DNA from: Ectopseudomonas toyotomiensis
GTDB taxonomy: Bacteria > Pseudomonadota > Gammaproteobacteria > Pseudomonadales > Pseudomonadaceae
Assembly: GCF_900115695.1 (NCBI RefSeq)
Contig: NZ_FOXK01000007.1
Coordinates: forward strand, 302,108 to 366,107
DNA: 64,000 bases
Reading direction: 5' to 3'
Within the stretch, counting starts at the first letter, position 1; each line of letters starts with the position of its first letter. The notes under the pieces were generated by a model. The model saw only the letters and a program-made list of their open reading frames with translations, did not search any database and was not told where the DNA came from. Positions 28,539 to 38,673 of the stretch are shown piece by piece. Made by a program: the position numbers and the translations under genes.

Positions 28539-31500
28539 AACTTAAATTCAAAACGCAGGCTTATCAGACAGCGGCGGTGCAAGCCGTGGTCGACTGCTTC
28601 AAAGGGCAACCGCCCGCAACGGCAGAGGCCATCAGCTACCGCATCGATCCGGGCAAGGCCAAGAAAGGCGTCGAGGATCTGTTTGCGGAGAGCGGGTTCA
28701 AGAACGCCGACCTGAAGCTGACCGATATTGCGCTGTTGGAGAACATCACCCAGGTTCAGCATCAACAGAACTTGCCGCAGTCGTCCGAACTGGTGAAGAC
28801 CAAGGTCAGCAGGGTCAATCTCGATATCGAGATGGAAACCGGCACTGGCAAGACCTATTGCTACATCAAGACCATCTTCGAGCTGAACAAGCAGTATGGC
28901 TGGAGCAAGTTCATCATCGTAGTGCCCAGCATTGCCATTCGCGAGGGTGTGGCCAAGTCGCTGGAGATCACGGCTGAGCACTTTCTGGAGACATACCACA
29001 AGAAAGCCCGATTCTTCATCTACAACTCCAAGCAGTTGCACCATCTGGAGAGCTTCTCGTCGGATGCTGGCATCAACGTGATGGTGATCAACGTGCAGGC
29101 ATTTAATGCCAAGGGCGCGGATGCACGCCGTATCTACGGCACTCCACGCGTTAATGCTAAAGGCCAGACAGAAATGGTCGGACTGGATGATTTCCAATCT
29201 CGTAAGCCGATCGACATCATCAGCGCCAACCGCCCGATCCTGATCCTGGACGAGCCGCAAAAGATGGAAGGCACCGCCACGCTGAAGTCCTTGGAGGAAT
29301 TCAAGGCGCTGATGGTGCTGCGCTACTCGGCCACCCACAAGACCACGCACAACAAGATCCACCGGCTGGACGCGCTGGACGCCTACAACCAGAAGCTGGT
29401 GAAAAAGATCGCCGTGCGCGGCATCTCAGTGAAGGGGCTGGCGGGAACCAATGCCTATCTGTACCTGCAGTCCATCGAGATTTCGAGCAAAGCGCCTATG
29501 GCCCGTGTTGAGTTCGAGCAGAAGCTGAAAAGCGGCGAGATCAAGCGCGTGGTGCGCAAGCTCTCCAAAGGAGACAACCTCTTCTCCGATGGTTTTTCAA
29601 ACGAGCTGGATCAGTACCGTGGCTATGTGGTCGCGGACATCAACGCCAACACCGACACCTTGAGCTTCACCAACGGTGTGGAGTTGAAGGCTGGCGACGC
29701 ATATGGCGATGTGAATGAAGCAGCGTTACGCCGCATTCAGATTCGGGAGGCTATCAAGGCGCACTTCGACAAGGAACAGGCGCTGTTCCAGCAAGACATC
29801 AAGGTCTTGACCTTGTTCTTCATCGATGAAGTGGTCAAGTACCGCGACTACTCGGCGGCGGACGAGAAAGGCGATTACGCGCGGATCTTTGAAGAGGAAT
29901 ACAGCCAGTACCTGAACGAGGTGCTGGACCTGGATGAAACGCCGTACATCAAGTACCTGAAGGGAATCACGGCGGAAAAGACGCACAGCGGGTATTTCTC
30001 CATCGACAAGAAGACCAAGCGTGACGTCGATCCGAGCATTGCGAAGACAGGTGAAAACAAAGGCCTGTCCGACGATGTGGATGCCTATGACCTGATTCTG
30101 CGAAAGAAGGAGCAACTCCTCAAATTCGAAGAGCCGGTACGTTTCATCTTCTCGCACTCGGCCCTGCGCGAAGGCTGGGACAACCCCAACGTCTTCGTGA
30201 TCTGCTTCCTGAAGCATCCCGACTACAACAACGAAGTCACGCGCCGACAAGAGGTCGGTCGTGGCCTGCGTTTGTCGGTCAATCAGCTCGGCGACCGGGT
30301 GGATCATCCGGCCATCGTCCATGACGTCAACGTGCTGACCGTGGTGGCGAGCGAAAGCTTCAAGGAGTTCGTCACTGCGCTCCAGAAAGATATCAGCGAC
30401 TCCTTGTCTGCCCGTCCCAAGGTGGCCAACGAGGCCTACTTCACCGGCAAGGTGCTCAAGACGCCCACCGGCAATATCGAGGTCACGCCGCAACTGGCCA
30501 AGCAGATCTACAAGTACCTGCTCAAGAACGACTACAGCGACGATACCGACCGGATCACGGGCACTTACCACGAGGCCAAGAAGGAAGGCACCCTGGCAGC
30601 GCTGCCCCCGGAACTGCAGGCTCATGCTGAACAGGTGTACCAACTGATCGACAGCGTCTTCAGTGACAGCCAGATGTTTGAGATCAGCGACGACCGTCGC
30701 CCGAAGAAGAATCCGCTCAACAGCAACTTCGACAAACAGGAGTTCAAGGAGCTGTGGAACCGGATCAATCGCAAGGCGGCTTACAGCGTTGACTTTGATT
30801 CAGTGGAGTTGGTGAAGAAGGCCGTTGCCGAACTGGACAAGAGCCTTCACGTGACGCCGTTGCAGTACACGATTCAAACCGGTGAACAAGTGGAGCAAGT
30901 AACGGCTGATGCACTGAAAAGTGGAGACGGCTTCAAGGTTGATAAAACAACGATCGAGTACAACAAGCAGTCAGTTCATTCTGCAGTGAAGTACGACCTC
31001 ATCGGCAAGATCGCTGAAGGCACGCAACTGACGCGACGCACTACGGCAGACATCCTGAAAGGAATTAGCGTCGCGGTGTTTGCACAGTTCCGCACCAATC
31101 CTGAGAGCTTCATCGCCGAAGCCGTGCGACTGATCAACGAGCAGAAGGCAACGATGATCATCGAACACTTGGCCTACGACCCTGTCGAGGACAAGTTCGA
31201 TATCGACATCTTCACCGCAGGTCAGACCAAGCAGGACTTCAGCAAGGCCGGTGACAAGCTCAAGCGGCACATCTACGACTACGTGATCACGGATTCCGGC
31301 ATTGAACGAGAGTTTGTGAAAGAGCTGGATACTTGCACTGAGGTAGTTGTGTACGCCAAGTTGCCTCGCGGCTTCCTTATCCCGACGCCGGTAGGTGACT
31401 ACAACCCGGACTGGGCAATTTCATTCAAAGAAGGCGCGGTCAAGCATATCTATTTCGTTGCGGAGACCAAAGGGTCTATGTCAACGATGCAACTGACGAA

Positions 31501-31627
31501 GATCGAGGAAACTAAGATCGAATGCGCCCGCAAGTTCTTTGATGAAATCAACCGGAAGTACGCCCCTGAAAACGTCAAGTACGACGTGGTGAACAGTTTT
31601 GGGAAACTGATGGAATTAGTTAAGTGA
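28535..31627 (+). CDS. res: Type III restriction enzyme Res subunit (SF2 helicase-nuclease)
   Basis: In this 1030-residue protein Walker A is [13 protein letters not shown] (about 100), motif II is [11 protein letters not shown] (about 236; DEPQ replaces DEAD/H as in type III Res), and motif VI lies near [15 protein letters not shown] (about 570). The C-terminal nuclease shows NPDWAISF and YFVAETKG (about 957-975), a PD-(D/E)xK pattern. It cuts DNA with two head-to-head unmethylated sites in complex with Mod. I chose the ATG at 28535, coupled by ATGA to the small ORF; the ATG at 28487 has no ribosome-binding site. Unusual only for its three extra upstream partners. Confidence 0.92.
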   Translation: MKLKFKTQAYQTAAVQAVVDCFKGQPPATAEAISYRIDPGKAKKGVEDLFAESGFKNADLKLTDIALLENITQVQHQQNLPQSSELVKTKVSRVNLDIEMETGTGKTYCYIKTIFELNKQYGWSKFIIVVPSIAIREGVAKSLEITAEHFLETYHKKARFFIYNSKQLHHLESFSSDAGINVMVINVQAFNAKGADARRIYGTPRVNAKGQTEMVGLDDFQSRKPIDIISANRPILILDEPQKMEGTATLKSLEEFKALMVLRYSATHKTTHNKIHRLDALDAYNQKLVKKIAVRGISVKGLAGTNAYLYLQSIEISSKAPMARVEFEQKLKSGEIKRVVRKLSKGDNLFSDGFSNELDQYRGYVVADINANTDTLSFTNGVELKAGDAYGDVNEAALRRIQIREAIKAHFDKEQALFQQDIKVLTLFFIDEVVKYRDYSAADEKGDYARIFEEEYSQYLNEVLDLDETPYIKYLKGITAEKTHSGYFSIDKKTKRDVDPSIAKTGENKGLSDDVDAYDLILRKKEQLLKFEEPVRFIFSHSALREGWDNPNVFVICFLKHPDYNNEVTRRQEVGRGLRLSVNQLGDRVDHPAIVHDVNVLTVVASESFKEFVTALQKDISDSLSARPKVANEAYFTGKVLKTPTGNIEVTPQLAKQIYKYLLKNDYSDDTDRITGTYHEAKKEGTLAALPPELQAHAEQVYQLIDSVFSDSQMFEISDDRRPKKNPLNSNFDKQEFKELWNRINRKAAYSVDFDSVELVKKAVAELDKSLHVTPLQYTIQTGEQVEQVTADALKSGDGFKVDKTTIEYNKQSVHSAVKYDLIGKIAEGTQLTRRTTADILKGISVAVFAQFRTNPESFIAEAVRLINEQKATMIIEHLAYDPVEDKFDIDIFTAGQTKQDFSKAGDKLKRHIYDYVITDSGIEREFVKELDTCTEVVVYAKLPRGFLIPTPVGDYNPDWAISFKEGAVKHIYFVAETKGSMSTMQLTKIEETKIECARKFFDEINRKYAPENVKYDVVNSFGKLMELVK

Positions 31628-31633
31628 TGAGCT

Positions 31634-31660
31634 AAGCGCAACAAGGAAGTTGCGCTTTTA
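31634..31660 (+). terminator. Terminator of the Mod/Res operon
   Basis: AAGCGCAAC pairs with GTTGCGCTT (9 bp) around AAGGAA, followed by TTATT. It separates the first defence operon from the AlpA-type gene. Confidence 0.85.
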
Positions 31661-31696
31661 TTCGTTACTGTGGCTAAGGTGGGGCAGGGGTAAATC

Positions 31697-31891
31697 ATGA
31701 AAATACTGCGGTTAAGCGCGGTTATTGAGTCGACTGGGCTCGCTAGATCCACAATTTACAAATTTGTTGGATCGGGCGACTTTCCAAAGCCGGTCCCATT
31801 AGTAGGGCGGAGCGTAGGTTGGCTTGAGAGCGAGGTCCAGGAGTGGATTAAGGGCAGGATTGAAGCGCGAGATCTTAACTTTCGCCGATAA
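31697..31891 (+). CDS. AlpA-type helix-turn-helix regulator
   Basis: The 64-residue protein MKILRLSAVIESTGLARSTI is a typical AlpA/prophage excisionase-like wHTH: RSTIYKFVGSGDFPKPVPLV, then GWLESEVQEWIKGRI. Such proteins control integrase genes or neighbouring operons of islands and P4-like elements. It stands alone between the two large defence operons, on the same strand as both, after the first operon's terminator and 176 bases before the second. Control of the second operon is plausible but not shown. Confidence 0.85.
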   Translation: MKILRLSAVIESTGLARSTIYKFVGSGDFPKPVPLVGRSVGWLESEVQEWIKGRIEARDLNFRR

Positions 31892-32067
31892 CTTGATGTC
31901 GGCGAGGTCTGCTACATTCCGCTGTTTTATTTCAGTCAGTCGCTGATCCTGCAATAGATTTTATTACCTGAGCTGAGCCTCGTCTTTTGATAAACGTGAG
32001 CTGCACTCGACATAGAAGTTTTGCTCCGCCTAGAAGAGCTGCGGTGGGGCAGTTATGGAGATTAGAA

Positions 32068-35000
32068 ATGGAAGTACGTTACTGGGAAGGAGGCCTGCTG
32101 CGGCATGAGGTCGAAGCTATCGAGAGCATGCGTAAGGCCTTCAAGGATGTGTCTCAACCTGAAAAATCAGATGCAGCCTCGCCAACGGCTGGTAAGTCTC
32201 TAGCTCAGCAGCTCAGTAATCTGTCTCTGAAAGGCAAGGGGGCAGATCAACCTTCTGGTATGTGGCCTTGGAAGGGGTATGCAGGGTTCCGTTTTGCAGA
32301 CTCGCGCGGTAAAGAAGGCGAGTTCGATCTTGTCATTGTAACCCATAAGAACGTCATCATAGTCGAGCTGAAGCATTGGAATGGTGTTATCACCAGTCAT
32401 GGTGGCAAGTGGTACCAGAATGGTGATGAGCGTGATCGCTCACCAATATCGGTTACTCAGAATAAAGTCTTTCTACTAAAGAAAAAGCTCAATGCAGTTA
32501 GGCAGCAATTCCCGAAGGGCATTGTGCCAAATATCAAATTTTGCGTGGTCTTGAGCGGTAAGTGTACGTTTGATCAGCTACCCGACAATGAGCGCGAGCA
32601 TGTAATACATCTCGATGACTTCTTGAAGCTGGCCAACGAGCGTCAATTTAATAATAGGTTTCGCCCGCATCCCGAGGCGGCAGGTCTGAATCAGTATTTT
32701 GATGTGTTTGATCAGCTGCTCAATCAGGGAAGTGTCAAACCGAAGGAACTCATGGTTGATGGGTTCCGAGCGCAGGGGGAGCCGATTTTCAAGCATCCCG
32801 GCGAGGTTTATGTTGAGTATGAGGCTGCAAACGAGAATAACAAGGCCGATCGTGCTCTTTTACGTTTGTGGGACTTCAATAAGCTCGATGATGTAGATGC
32901 CAAAACCCCAGAGGGGCGCTTCAAGATTCTTTCCAGGGAGCGGGATGTTCTGGTTTATCTGGGACAGCGGGATCATGAGTTGGCAAAACGTTGTCTGCGT
33001 CCTATCAGAAACCCCTCCGTGCAGTCCGTTACTCAAGAATTTTCTGAGCTGTGCGAGCTTCCGGCAAGTCACTACCGGCTCAACGAATTCATCAATCGAT
33101 ATGCGCAGAACTATGAGGAGAGTGAGCGGGTAAAGTTGGCCAAGATCTTGGTCGCGCAGTTCGCTACCATGCACGGATTTAAGGTCGCTCACCGTGATTT
33201 GGGCGACCATAGCGTATGGTTCTCGCCATCCAGCGCCATTGCTTTGTCCAACTTCATTGCAGCCTATCATCAGCCAGCAGGTACGGTTGGCCCACGTCGT
33301 GATCAACTGAGTATTGGCTCTATTGCTCTTCCAGAAGATCGTACTGATGAAGGGCACGGCGGTACGCCTTTCCACCGCGACGTTTTCGCGCTTGGACTCC
33401 TTTGCTGGCACTTGGCTCAAGCCAAGTCTTTACCTCTCAAGCTGAATGCCGATTACATCGATAGCGTTCGGGATGACATCTTGGATTCGGATACATGGTA
33501 CTCAGGCGTTCTCGCCAAGGCGGTGGAGCACAATCCAAGCTCTCGCTACGCCAACGCCGGTGAGTTGCTGGACGAGTTGAACCAGGTAACGCCAGAAGAT
33601 ACAGCGCAGTTTGCTTTCGATCAGTCACAACTTGAACGTTTTTCCGCTTCAAGCGCTAGAATTTACAAAATTTACCCGGTGGATGAGGAAATCATTGATA
33701 CCCCTGAGAAAGAGGTCTATCGGTCGGGTGATTGCATTGTAAAACTATGGCCTACGATCCATGCAGATGCTCCGCAGGCAGGGCAAGGTCCGTTGTTGCT
33801 CAGCTTTTTTGAAAAAATAGAATTGCTGAATAAAAGTGGCTATGAATTTTTGCCTAGGATTGATCAGTTTGGGTATGACAAGAGCGGTACTCCTTTTTTA
33901 GTTCAACAATTTATCGATGGCCAACACTGGAGCGAATTATCACAGCTGAGCTCGCGACGAGCCGAAGAGCTGATTCGTAATTTTATTTCTGCAGTTGAGT
34001 GTCTGCATGAGCAGCAGTTGACTCACGGAGATCTCCATCCTGGAAATATCAAAGTCGTAGTGCCAGTTGATGACGGGCAGTCCGTACAGCTTTACCTGCT
34101 AGATCTTCCGGATCTTACAGTTTCAGGAAGCGAACCTTTCAATAATCGATATAGCCCTCTAGCCGAAAGCTGCACACCTTTCGAGCGTGATAACTTTGCT
34201 GTCATGCGTATGGCTGTAGAGTTGCTCGGAATGGACTGGGATCAGCCAGATGAACATGATCTGCCTGAGCTGCGTAAGGCAATTAATGAGGAATTACAGA
34301 GCGATTCAGGCTTCGTTGCGCTAGACCGATTTAGTGATGCTCTTAATCGTGAATTTCGTCCGAAGCAAGCTAGAACAGTTATTACAGTCACCGTGCGCGG
34401 AAATGACTCTCTAGATTTCGCAATTTATCCTGACAATGGACGCCTTTTTGTCAGCATCAAGCCAGATGTAAAGGATGCCCATCAGGCTGTCGTTACGTTC
34501 AGCGGTGTGGGCGGAAGCTTTTCAGCTGCATATGAGAAGTCCTCGAAAGCCTTTGTGAGGGGATTCAAGCCTAGTCAGCAGGAGGCTGTTCCGCACTGGG
34601 TTGAGCGTAATGCAGATTTTGAAATTGATGTCGAAATTAATGTTGTTGTTGCAAATATTAGTAACCTCAAAGAGCTGTCAGACTTTATGGGGAATAATCT
34701 GGCGTTCGACGAGCTTGTTGCCAGTATTATGGATGCTGCCTGTGCTTCCTCAGTAAACCAGGAGGCCGGAGGTGCGCATAACTCCACCGATTTGGCTGCT
34801 GACAATGATATCAATGAAGAGCATGTCCCGGAGATAAAAACGAGGTCTATTCAGACAAGTAAAGTCTGGAAGGCTATTATGGATACAGAAGTCGAGGGGC
34901 TGCCAACGCTAGAGGTGTCGGGTGAGCCTGTCTTTAATAAAGAAAAAACTGGGCTCATGATTCCATATACAGCCAGTGGTGAGGTTTTAGAGTCGTTCGA

Positions 35001-37122
35001 GACTGATGATAAAATTAATCTCATCAAGAAGGATGGTGAAAAGCAAATCAATCTTGGTGAGATAGATCTTCGTAAGAGTACAAAGTCTGCTCTGTGTTTG
35101 GTGTACTCAGGAAAAACCAGAGCTGTTATTAAAGCTGATGATGTGCTCTATCTTCAAAGCAATAAGAACAGGTCCTCGTTGACCCGTCGAAAGCGCGCGA
35201 TAGAGCGTATATTAGGTCGTCAATCAGTTGTAACAGGGCTGGTTGACTATTTTGACGAAGGCTGCAGTATAGTTCCTGAGCGATTTTCTGTGCCGCCAAC
35301 TGAGGAAGGTTTCGCAGTCTACCAGCGAGAAACTTCAAGCGGGCAGACTATTGGCCTCAACGATGCACAGAAGGATGCTTTTTCAAAGTTGATAACAAAT
35401 GGGCCAGTGGGTTTTTTGCAGGGGCCACCCGGTACCGGTAAGACTGAGTTTATTGCCGCATTCTGCCACTACCTGATAAGTGAAGAGGGTGCTAGGAATA
35501 TCCTTCTTGTTAGCCAGTCGCATGAGGCTGTAAATACTGCGGCAGAGCGCATTCGTGCCCACTGCCGCAGATTGAATACCGATCTCGATGTTGTGCGTTT
35601 CAGCAACCGCGAACAGGTAGTCTCAGATGAGTTGCAGGATGTCTATTCCAAGTCGATTGTCACCCAGCAACAATCGAGCTTTAGCGCTGAACTAAAAAGG
35701 CGTTTGTCTCTGATGGCTCCCTCGCTTGGGGTTAGCGCCGGGTTTATCGCGAGCCTGGTTGAGCTTGAGTCGAGGATTCATGGACTGGTCAAAAGCATTG
35801 AGCGCCTGGATAAGGATCTGCAAGATGCTGGTGAGGGCACTCTCGAGTCTAAGCAATTGACCGCAAGCCTGAGTCGAATGCAAGAGGATCTGCTTGAGGC
35901 GCTTGCCAATGACTATGGTATCTCTGCAGCCCCAGAGTCTACTGCTCGGAATATGCTTGAGCAGGCCTATGCCAGTGTTACCGCCAGTCACGGTGTCAGG
36001 CCGCATGAATTTAAGCGTTGCATGGATCTGATCAAGCTGTCTGAGGAGTTGCTGCAACGTATTGCCACTGATGGCGCTAATTACGATGAGTTTCTGATGC
36101 GCGCCAGAACACTGGTCTGCGGTACCTGTGTAGGCGTCGGTCTACCGCATTTGAAACTTGCTGAAAACCGGTTTGACTGGGTCATTATCGATGAGGCTGC
36201 ACGTTCTTCACCTAGCGAGCTGGCGATTGCCATGCAGGTGGGAAGCCGAATTCTGTTGGTAGGGGATCATCGGCAGCTTCCTCCAACCTATGCAGACGAG
36301 CATCTCAAGGCCATCGCCCGTGATTTGGGACTGCATAGTCAGTCAGACGAGTTTCGGCGGATCATGCGGAGCGATTTCGAGCGCGCTTTTGAGTCTGCTT
36401 ATGGCCGAGGTGTCAGTGCCACACTTAAGGTTCAGTACCGTATGCAACCACCGATCGGAGATCTGGTTTCGGAGGTTTTCTACGGTGGTGAACTAATGAC
36501 TGGTGCGCGGCCTGTGCCGGAATGCTTTTCGAATGCTCCAGATGTTATCGGTTCAATTGTAACTTGGTTGGATACGGGCGTTCTCGGGAAACAAGCTAAT
36601 CACTCGGAGCAGCAAGGTAGTACCAGCTTGGTAAACCATGCTGAGGCAAACTCCATTATTAAGATGCTCAAAGATATTGAAAGTGACATGGAATTCAGCT
36701 CGGCATTAGTTGAGGAAATGACGGAAACTATGGAGCCTCCTATTGGGATCATCTGCATGTATTCTGAGCAGAAGAAGTTGGTTCGTAAAAAGTTTGCCGA
36801 GAAAACATGGTCGGAAGATTTCAAGAAATTGGTCAAGATTGACACTGTTGATAGTTACCAAGGAAAAGAAAACCGCATTGTCATTGTTTCTCTGACGCGA
36901 TCCTCTGCAGACCTTTCTCCAGGCTTCTTGCGGTTGCCGAATCGAATAAATGTGGCAATGTCCCGAGCCATGGATCGTTTGGTTATTGTCGGTGACATGA
37001 GTATGTGGGCAGGGCGGAACGCGGATCTGCCGTTGGGTAAAGTTGCCACTTATATTCAAGAGCGTCAGGATGGTGAGCGCTACAGGATTACGTCGGTAGT
37101 AAATGCAAAAGGAGCTGCATGA
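32068..37122 (+). CDS. NERD nuclease-like + two kinase-like domains + SF1 (Dna2/UPF1-type) helicase
   Basis: The 1684-residue protein carries a NERD domain at about 70-180 (GEFDLVIVTHKNVIIVELKHW, with the D...ExK core of nuclease folds). A first kinase-like domain has HRDLGDHSVWFS (about 375; the usual Asn is Ser, so perhaps inactive). A second has HGDLHPGNIKV (about 653; intact HxDxxxxN) and LLDLPDL in the DFG place. From about 1100 it is an SF1 helicase: QGPPGTGKTEF, IIDEAARSSPSE, VGDHRQLPPTY and DSYQGKENRIVIV. NERD plus kinase recalls BREX PglW, and kinase plus helicase recalls Mokosh MkoA. The ATG at 32068 has GGAG seven bases ahead; a TTG at 31987 does not. Confidence 0.85.
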   Translation: MEVRYWEGGLLRHEVEAIESMRKAFKDVSQPEKSDAASPTAGKSLAQQLSNLSLKGKGADQPSGMWPWKGYAGFRFADSRGKEGEFDLVIVTHKNVIIVELKHWNGVITSHGGKWYQNGDERDRSPISVTQNKVFLLKKKLNAVRQQFPKGIVPNIKFCVVLSGKCTFDQLPDNEREHVIHLDDFLKLANERQFNNRFRPHPEAAGLNQYFDVFDQLLNQGSVKPKELMVDGFRAQGEPIFKHPGEVYVEYEAANENNKADRALLRLWDFNKLDDVDAKTPEGRFKILSRERDVLVYLGQRDHELAKRCLRPIRNPSVQSVTQEFSELCELPASHYRLNEFINRYAQNYEESERVKLAKILVAQFATMHGFKVAHRDLGDHSVWFSPSSAIALSNFIAAYHQPAGTVGPRRDQLSIGSIALPEDRTDEGHGGTPFHRDVFALGLLCWHLAQAKSLPLKLNADYIDSVRDDILDSDTWYSGVLAKAVEHNPSSRYANAGELLDELNQVTPEDTAQFAFDQSQLERFSASSARIYKIYPVDEEIIDTPEKEVYRSGDCIVKLWPTIHADAPQAGQGPLLLSFFEKIELLNKSGYEFLPRIDQFGYDKSGTPFLVQQFIDGQHWSELSQLSSRRAEELIRNFISAVECLHEQQLTHGDLHPGNIKVVVPVDDGQSVQLYLLDLPDLTVSGSEPFNNRYSPLAESCTPFERDNFAVMRMAVELLGMDWDQPDEHDLPELRKAINEELQSDSGFVALDRFSDALNREFRPKQARTVITVTVRGNDSLDFAIYPDNGRLFVSIKPDVKDAHQAVVTFSGVGGSFSAAYEKSSKAFVRGFKPSQQEAVPHWVERNADFEIDVEINVVVANISNLKELSDFMGNNLAFDELVASIMDAACASSVNQEAGGAHNSTDLAADNDINEEHVPEIKTRSIQTSKVWKAIMDTEVEGLPTLEVSGEPVFNKEKTGLMIPYTASGEVLESFETDDKINLIKKDGEKQINLGEIDLRKSTKSALCLVYSGKTRAVIKADDVLYLQSNKNRSSLTRRKRAIERILGRQSVVTGLVDYFDEGCSIVPERFSVPPTEEGFAVYQRETSSGQTIGLNDAQKDAFSKLITNGPVGFLQGPPGTGKTEFIAAFCHYLISEEGARNILLVSQSHEAVNTAAERIRAHCRRLNTDLDVVRFSNREQVVSDELQDVYSKSIVTQQQSSFSAELKRRLSLMAPSLGVSAGFIASLVELESRIHGLVKSIERLDKDLQDAGEGTLESKQLTASLSRMQEDLLEALANDYGISAAPESTARNMLEQAYASVTASHGVRPHEFKRCMDLIKLSEELLQRIATDGANYDEFLMRARTLVCGTCVGVGLPHLKLAENRFDWVIIDEAARSSPSELAIAMQVGSRILLVGDHRQLPPTYADEHLKAIARDLGLHSQSDEFRRIMRSDFERAFESAYGRGVSATLKVQYRMQPPIGDLVSEVFYGGELMTGARPVPECFSNAPDVIGSIVTWLDTGVLGKQANHSEQQGSTSLVNHAEANSIIKMLKDIESDMEFSSALVEEMTETMEPPIGIICMYSEQKKLVRKKFAEKTWSEDFKKLVKIDTVDSYQGKENRIVIVSLTRSSADLSPGFLRLPNRINVAMSRAMDRLVIVGDMSMWAGRNADLPLGKVATYIQERQDGERYRITSVVNAKGAA

Positions 37123-38558
37123 TGGCTGGTGAAGCTTTGGTTTTGTTTGAAGTTGATATCTGTGTGCCAGCGCAGCAGTTCAGAATTGAGTATTCTCTGA
37201 TTGAGAAGGGGGGGCTTCCATTCGTTTCTGAGTTCTTGCTGCGTTTGTTGAAAGTCTCCCCTTTGATGTCGGCTGATATAGCTAGATACTTCGGTTTCAC
37301 TTCGAAAGAGTTGAGTGCGGCACTGACACCCTTTTTCCAGAAGGGAGAGGTTTCTGTCCAGCCAGATGGGCGGATTAGTCTTTCAGAAAAAGGACTTCGA
37401 CTCTTCTCAGGAAATGAAGACTCTCCCAGTGTCAGGTCTAGGCAGGACTATCGGCGATCATTCACTTTTGACTTGCTAACGTTCTCCTATCTTGGGGGGA
37501 AGATTCCATCGGCAAGTACAAGGCGAGCAGTTCTTCTAGATGCCGGTGTTGAAGTTAGGGCTGTTTCACAGCAAAGGGCGGTCGGTGCATTTCAGAATAA
37601 TTTGCATGAGATATTTCGTCGCGGGGATTTGACAGGGAAGGATCAGCAAGACTCTGTTCCGGAGTTGTACAAAATAAGCGACGTGAGGAAAAGCTCAGAC
37701 GTGTGCTTTCTTGTTGAGGAGGCGTTGTGCCTTGATGTTGATAGTCTCGATTTGAGTTTCGAGGTGAAAAAGGGAATAGCCGAGGAGGAGGAATATATTG
37801 GTCGTCGTGCATCTATGCTGCATAGCCTAAATGGACGCGAAAATTTCGATGATGTTGTTCGACTGGCAGATAGGTTAGGCGATCCAGAAACGATTGATGC
37901 TCTTTCGAGTGGAGTGATGGATTTCAGAGGAGTTGCTCAACGTGCTTTGTCGTTTGGCTTAGATGATCGCCGTGGTGACGTAAGAATTTATGGATCCCTA
38001 CAGCTGAATAGAAATTGGGATCAGGTGTGTTCGTTATTGAAAAAGCACCATGAGAAAATTTCTGATTCTGAGCGTGAAGTTGCTACCAGACTTACCTGGC
38101 TCGCTCCGTGCTCCCATGGATTGTGGGGTAAAAGCTCTCGCCATGGTCAAGCTTTAAGTAAGTTCGTTGAGTATGCGGGTTTAAAAAGCAAACGAAATGA
38201 CCGGCATGCTTTTGAGGCAGAGATTCTGATTCCCCTGTCGTCTAGCAAGGATTGGCAGTCGAAAAAGGCTGCAAATAACGATTGCGCAGAAGCGAAAGAG
38301 TATTTGCACGGTTTTGTCGAGTCTGAAACCTTGGCGCCTCTAGAGGTCTTTATGCTGAGCGGCTGTTTTGCAGTTGTTATCTATCATCTTGTGGTGCCTG
38401 ACCGTTACCCTGTACCAATTCCGTTTGGATTTATTACTGAAGACCCAGCTCGCGTGAGGAGTATTGAGGGGCTAGTTAGGTCTGTTCTTGATGAGTACAG
38501 CTTTGAGAATAAGCCAAGGTACTTGGGCGGCTTGGCAGATCTGGGCAGGAATTTGTAG
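37119..38558 (+). CDS. Unrecognised 479-residue protein coupled to the NERD-kinase-helicase
   Basis: I do not recognise this family. Residues 30-100 (LPFVSEFLLRLLKVSPLMSA, then IARYFGF, then ISLSEKGLRLF) read like a winged helix. The middle is mixed alpha/beta with an acidic patch (GIAEEEEYIG). The C-terminal third (about 340-479) has GLWGKSSRHGQALSKFVEYA and a hydrophobic VFMLSGCFAVVIYHLVV stretch that may be a buried helix. No HxK, Walker or nuclease signature is clear. The ATGA overlap with the preceding gene shows tight coupling, so it is probably a dedicated partner. Its A+T-rich codon use matches the upstream gene. Confidence 0.7.
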   Translation: MMAGEALVLFEVDICVPAQQFRIEYSLIEKGGLPFVSEFLLRLLKVSPLMSADIARYFGFTSKELSAALTPFFQKGEVSVQPDGRISLSEKGLRLFSGNEDSPSVRSRQDYRRSFTFDLLTFSYLGGKIPSASTRRAVLLDAGVEVRAVSQQRAVGAFQNNLHEIFRRGDLTGKDQQDSVPELYKISDVRKSSDVCFLVEEALCLDVDSLDLSFEVKKGIAEEEEYIGRRASMLHSLNGRENFDDVVRLADRLGDPETIDALSSGVMDFRGVAQRALSFGLDDRRGDVRIYGSLQLNRNWDQVCSLLKKHHEKISDSEREVATRLTWLAPCSHGLWGKSSRHGQALSKFVEYAGLKSKRNDRHAFEAEILIPLSSSKDWQSKKAANNDCAEAKEYLHGFVESETLAPLEVFMLSGCFAVVIYHLVVPDRYPVPIPFGFITEDPARVRSIEGLVRSVLDEYSFENKPRYLGGLADLGRNL

Positions 38559-38673
38559 TGGTGTTGATGGTCCGCTCTTTGCTGTCAGTGACTGCCGCGC
38601 TTTGTGAACGCCGTGCCATGCTTTTGTTGTAAAGTGCAACCAAGCATTTGCAGTAGCAGGGATCGCGTAAGGG

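Noticed and set aside
19654..31627. Calling the first defence operon DISARM
   Set aside because: It has an SNF2 helicase, a PLD-like part and a methylase, but no DUF1998 (DrmB) protein and no MrmA/DrmA-type helicase; Mod and Res are clearly type III.
32068..37122. Calling the second block BREX type 2 on the basis of the PglW-like N-terminus
   Set aside because: No PglX, PglY or PglZ homolog (alkaline-phosphatase domain) is present in the window, and the protein ends in an SF1 helicase not found in PglW.
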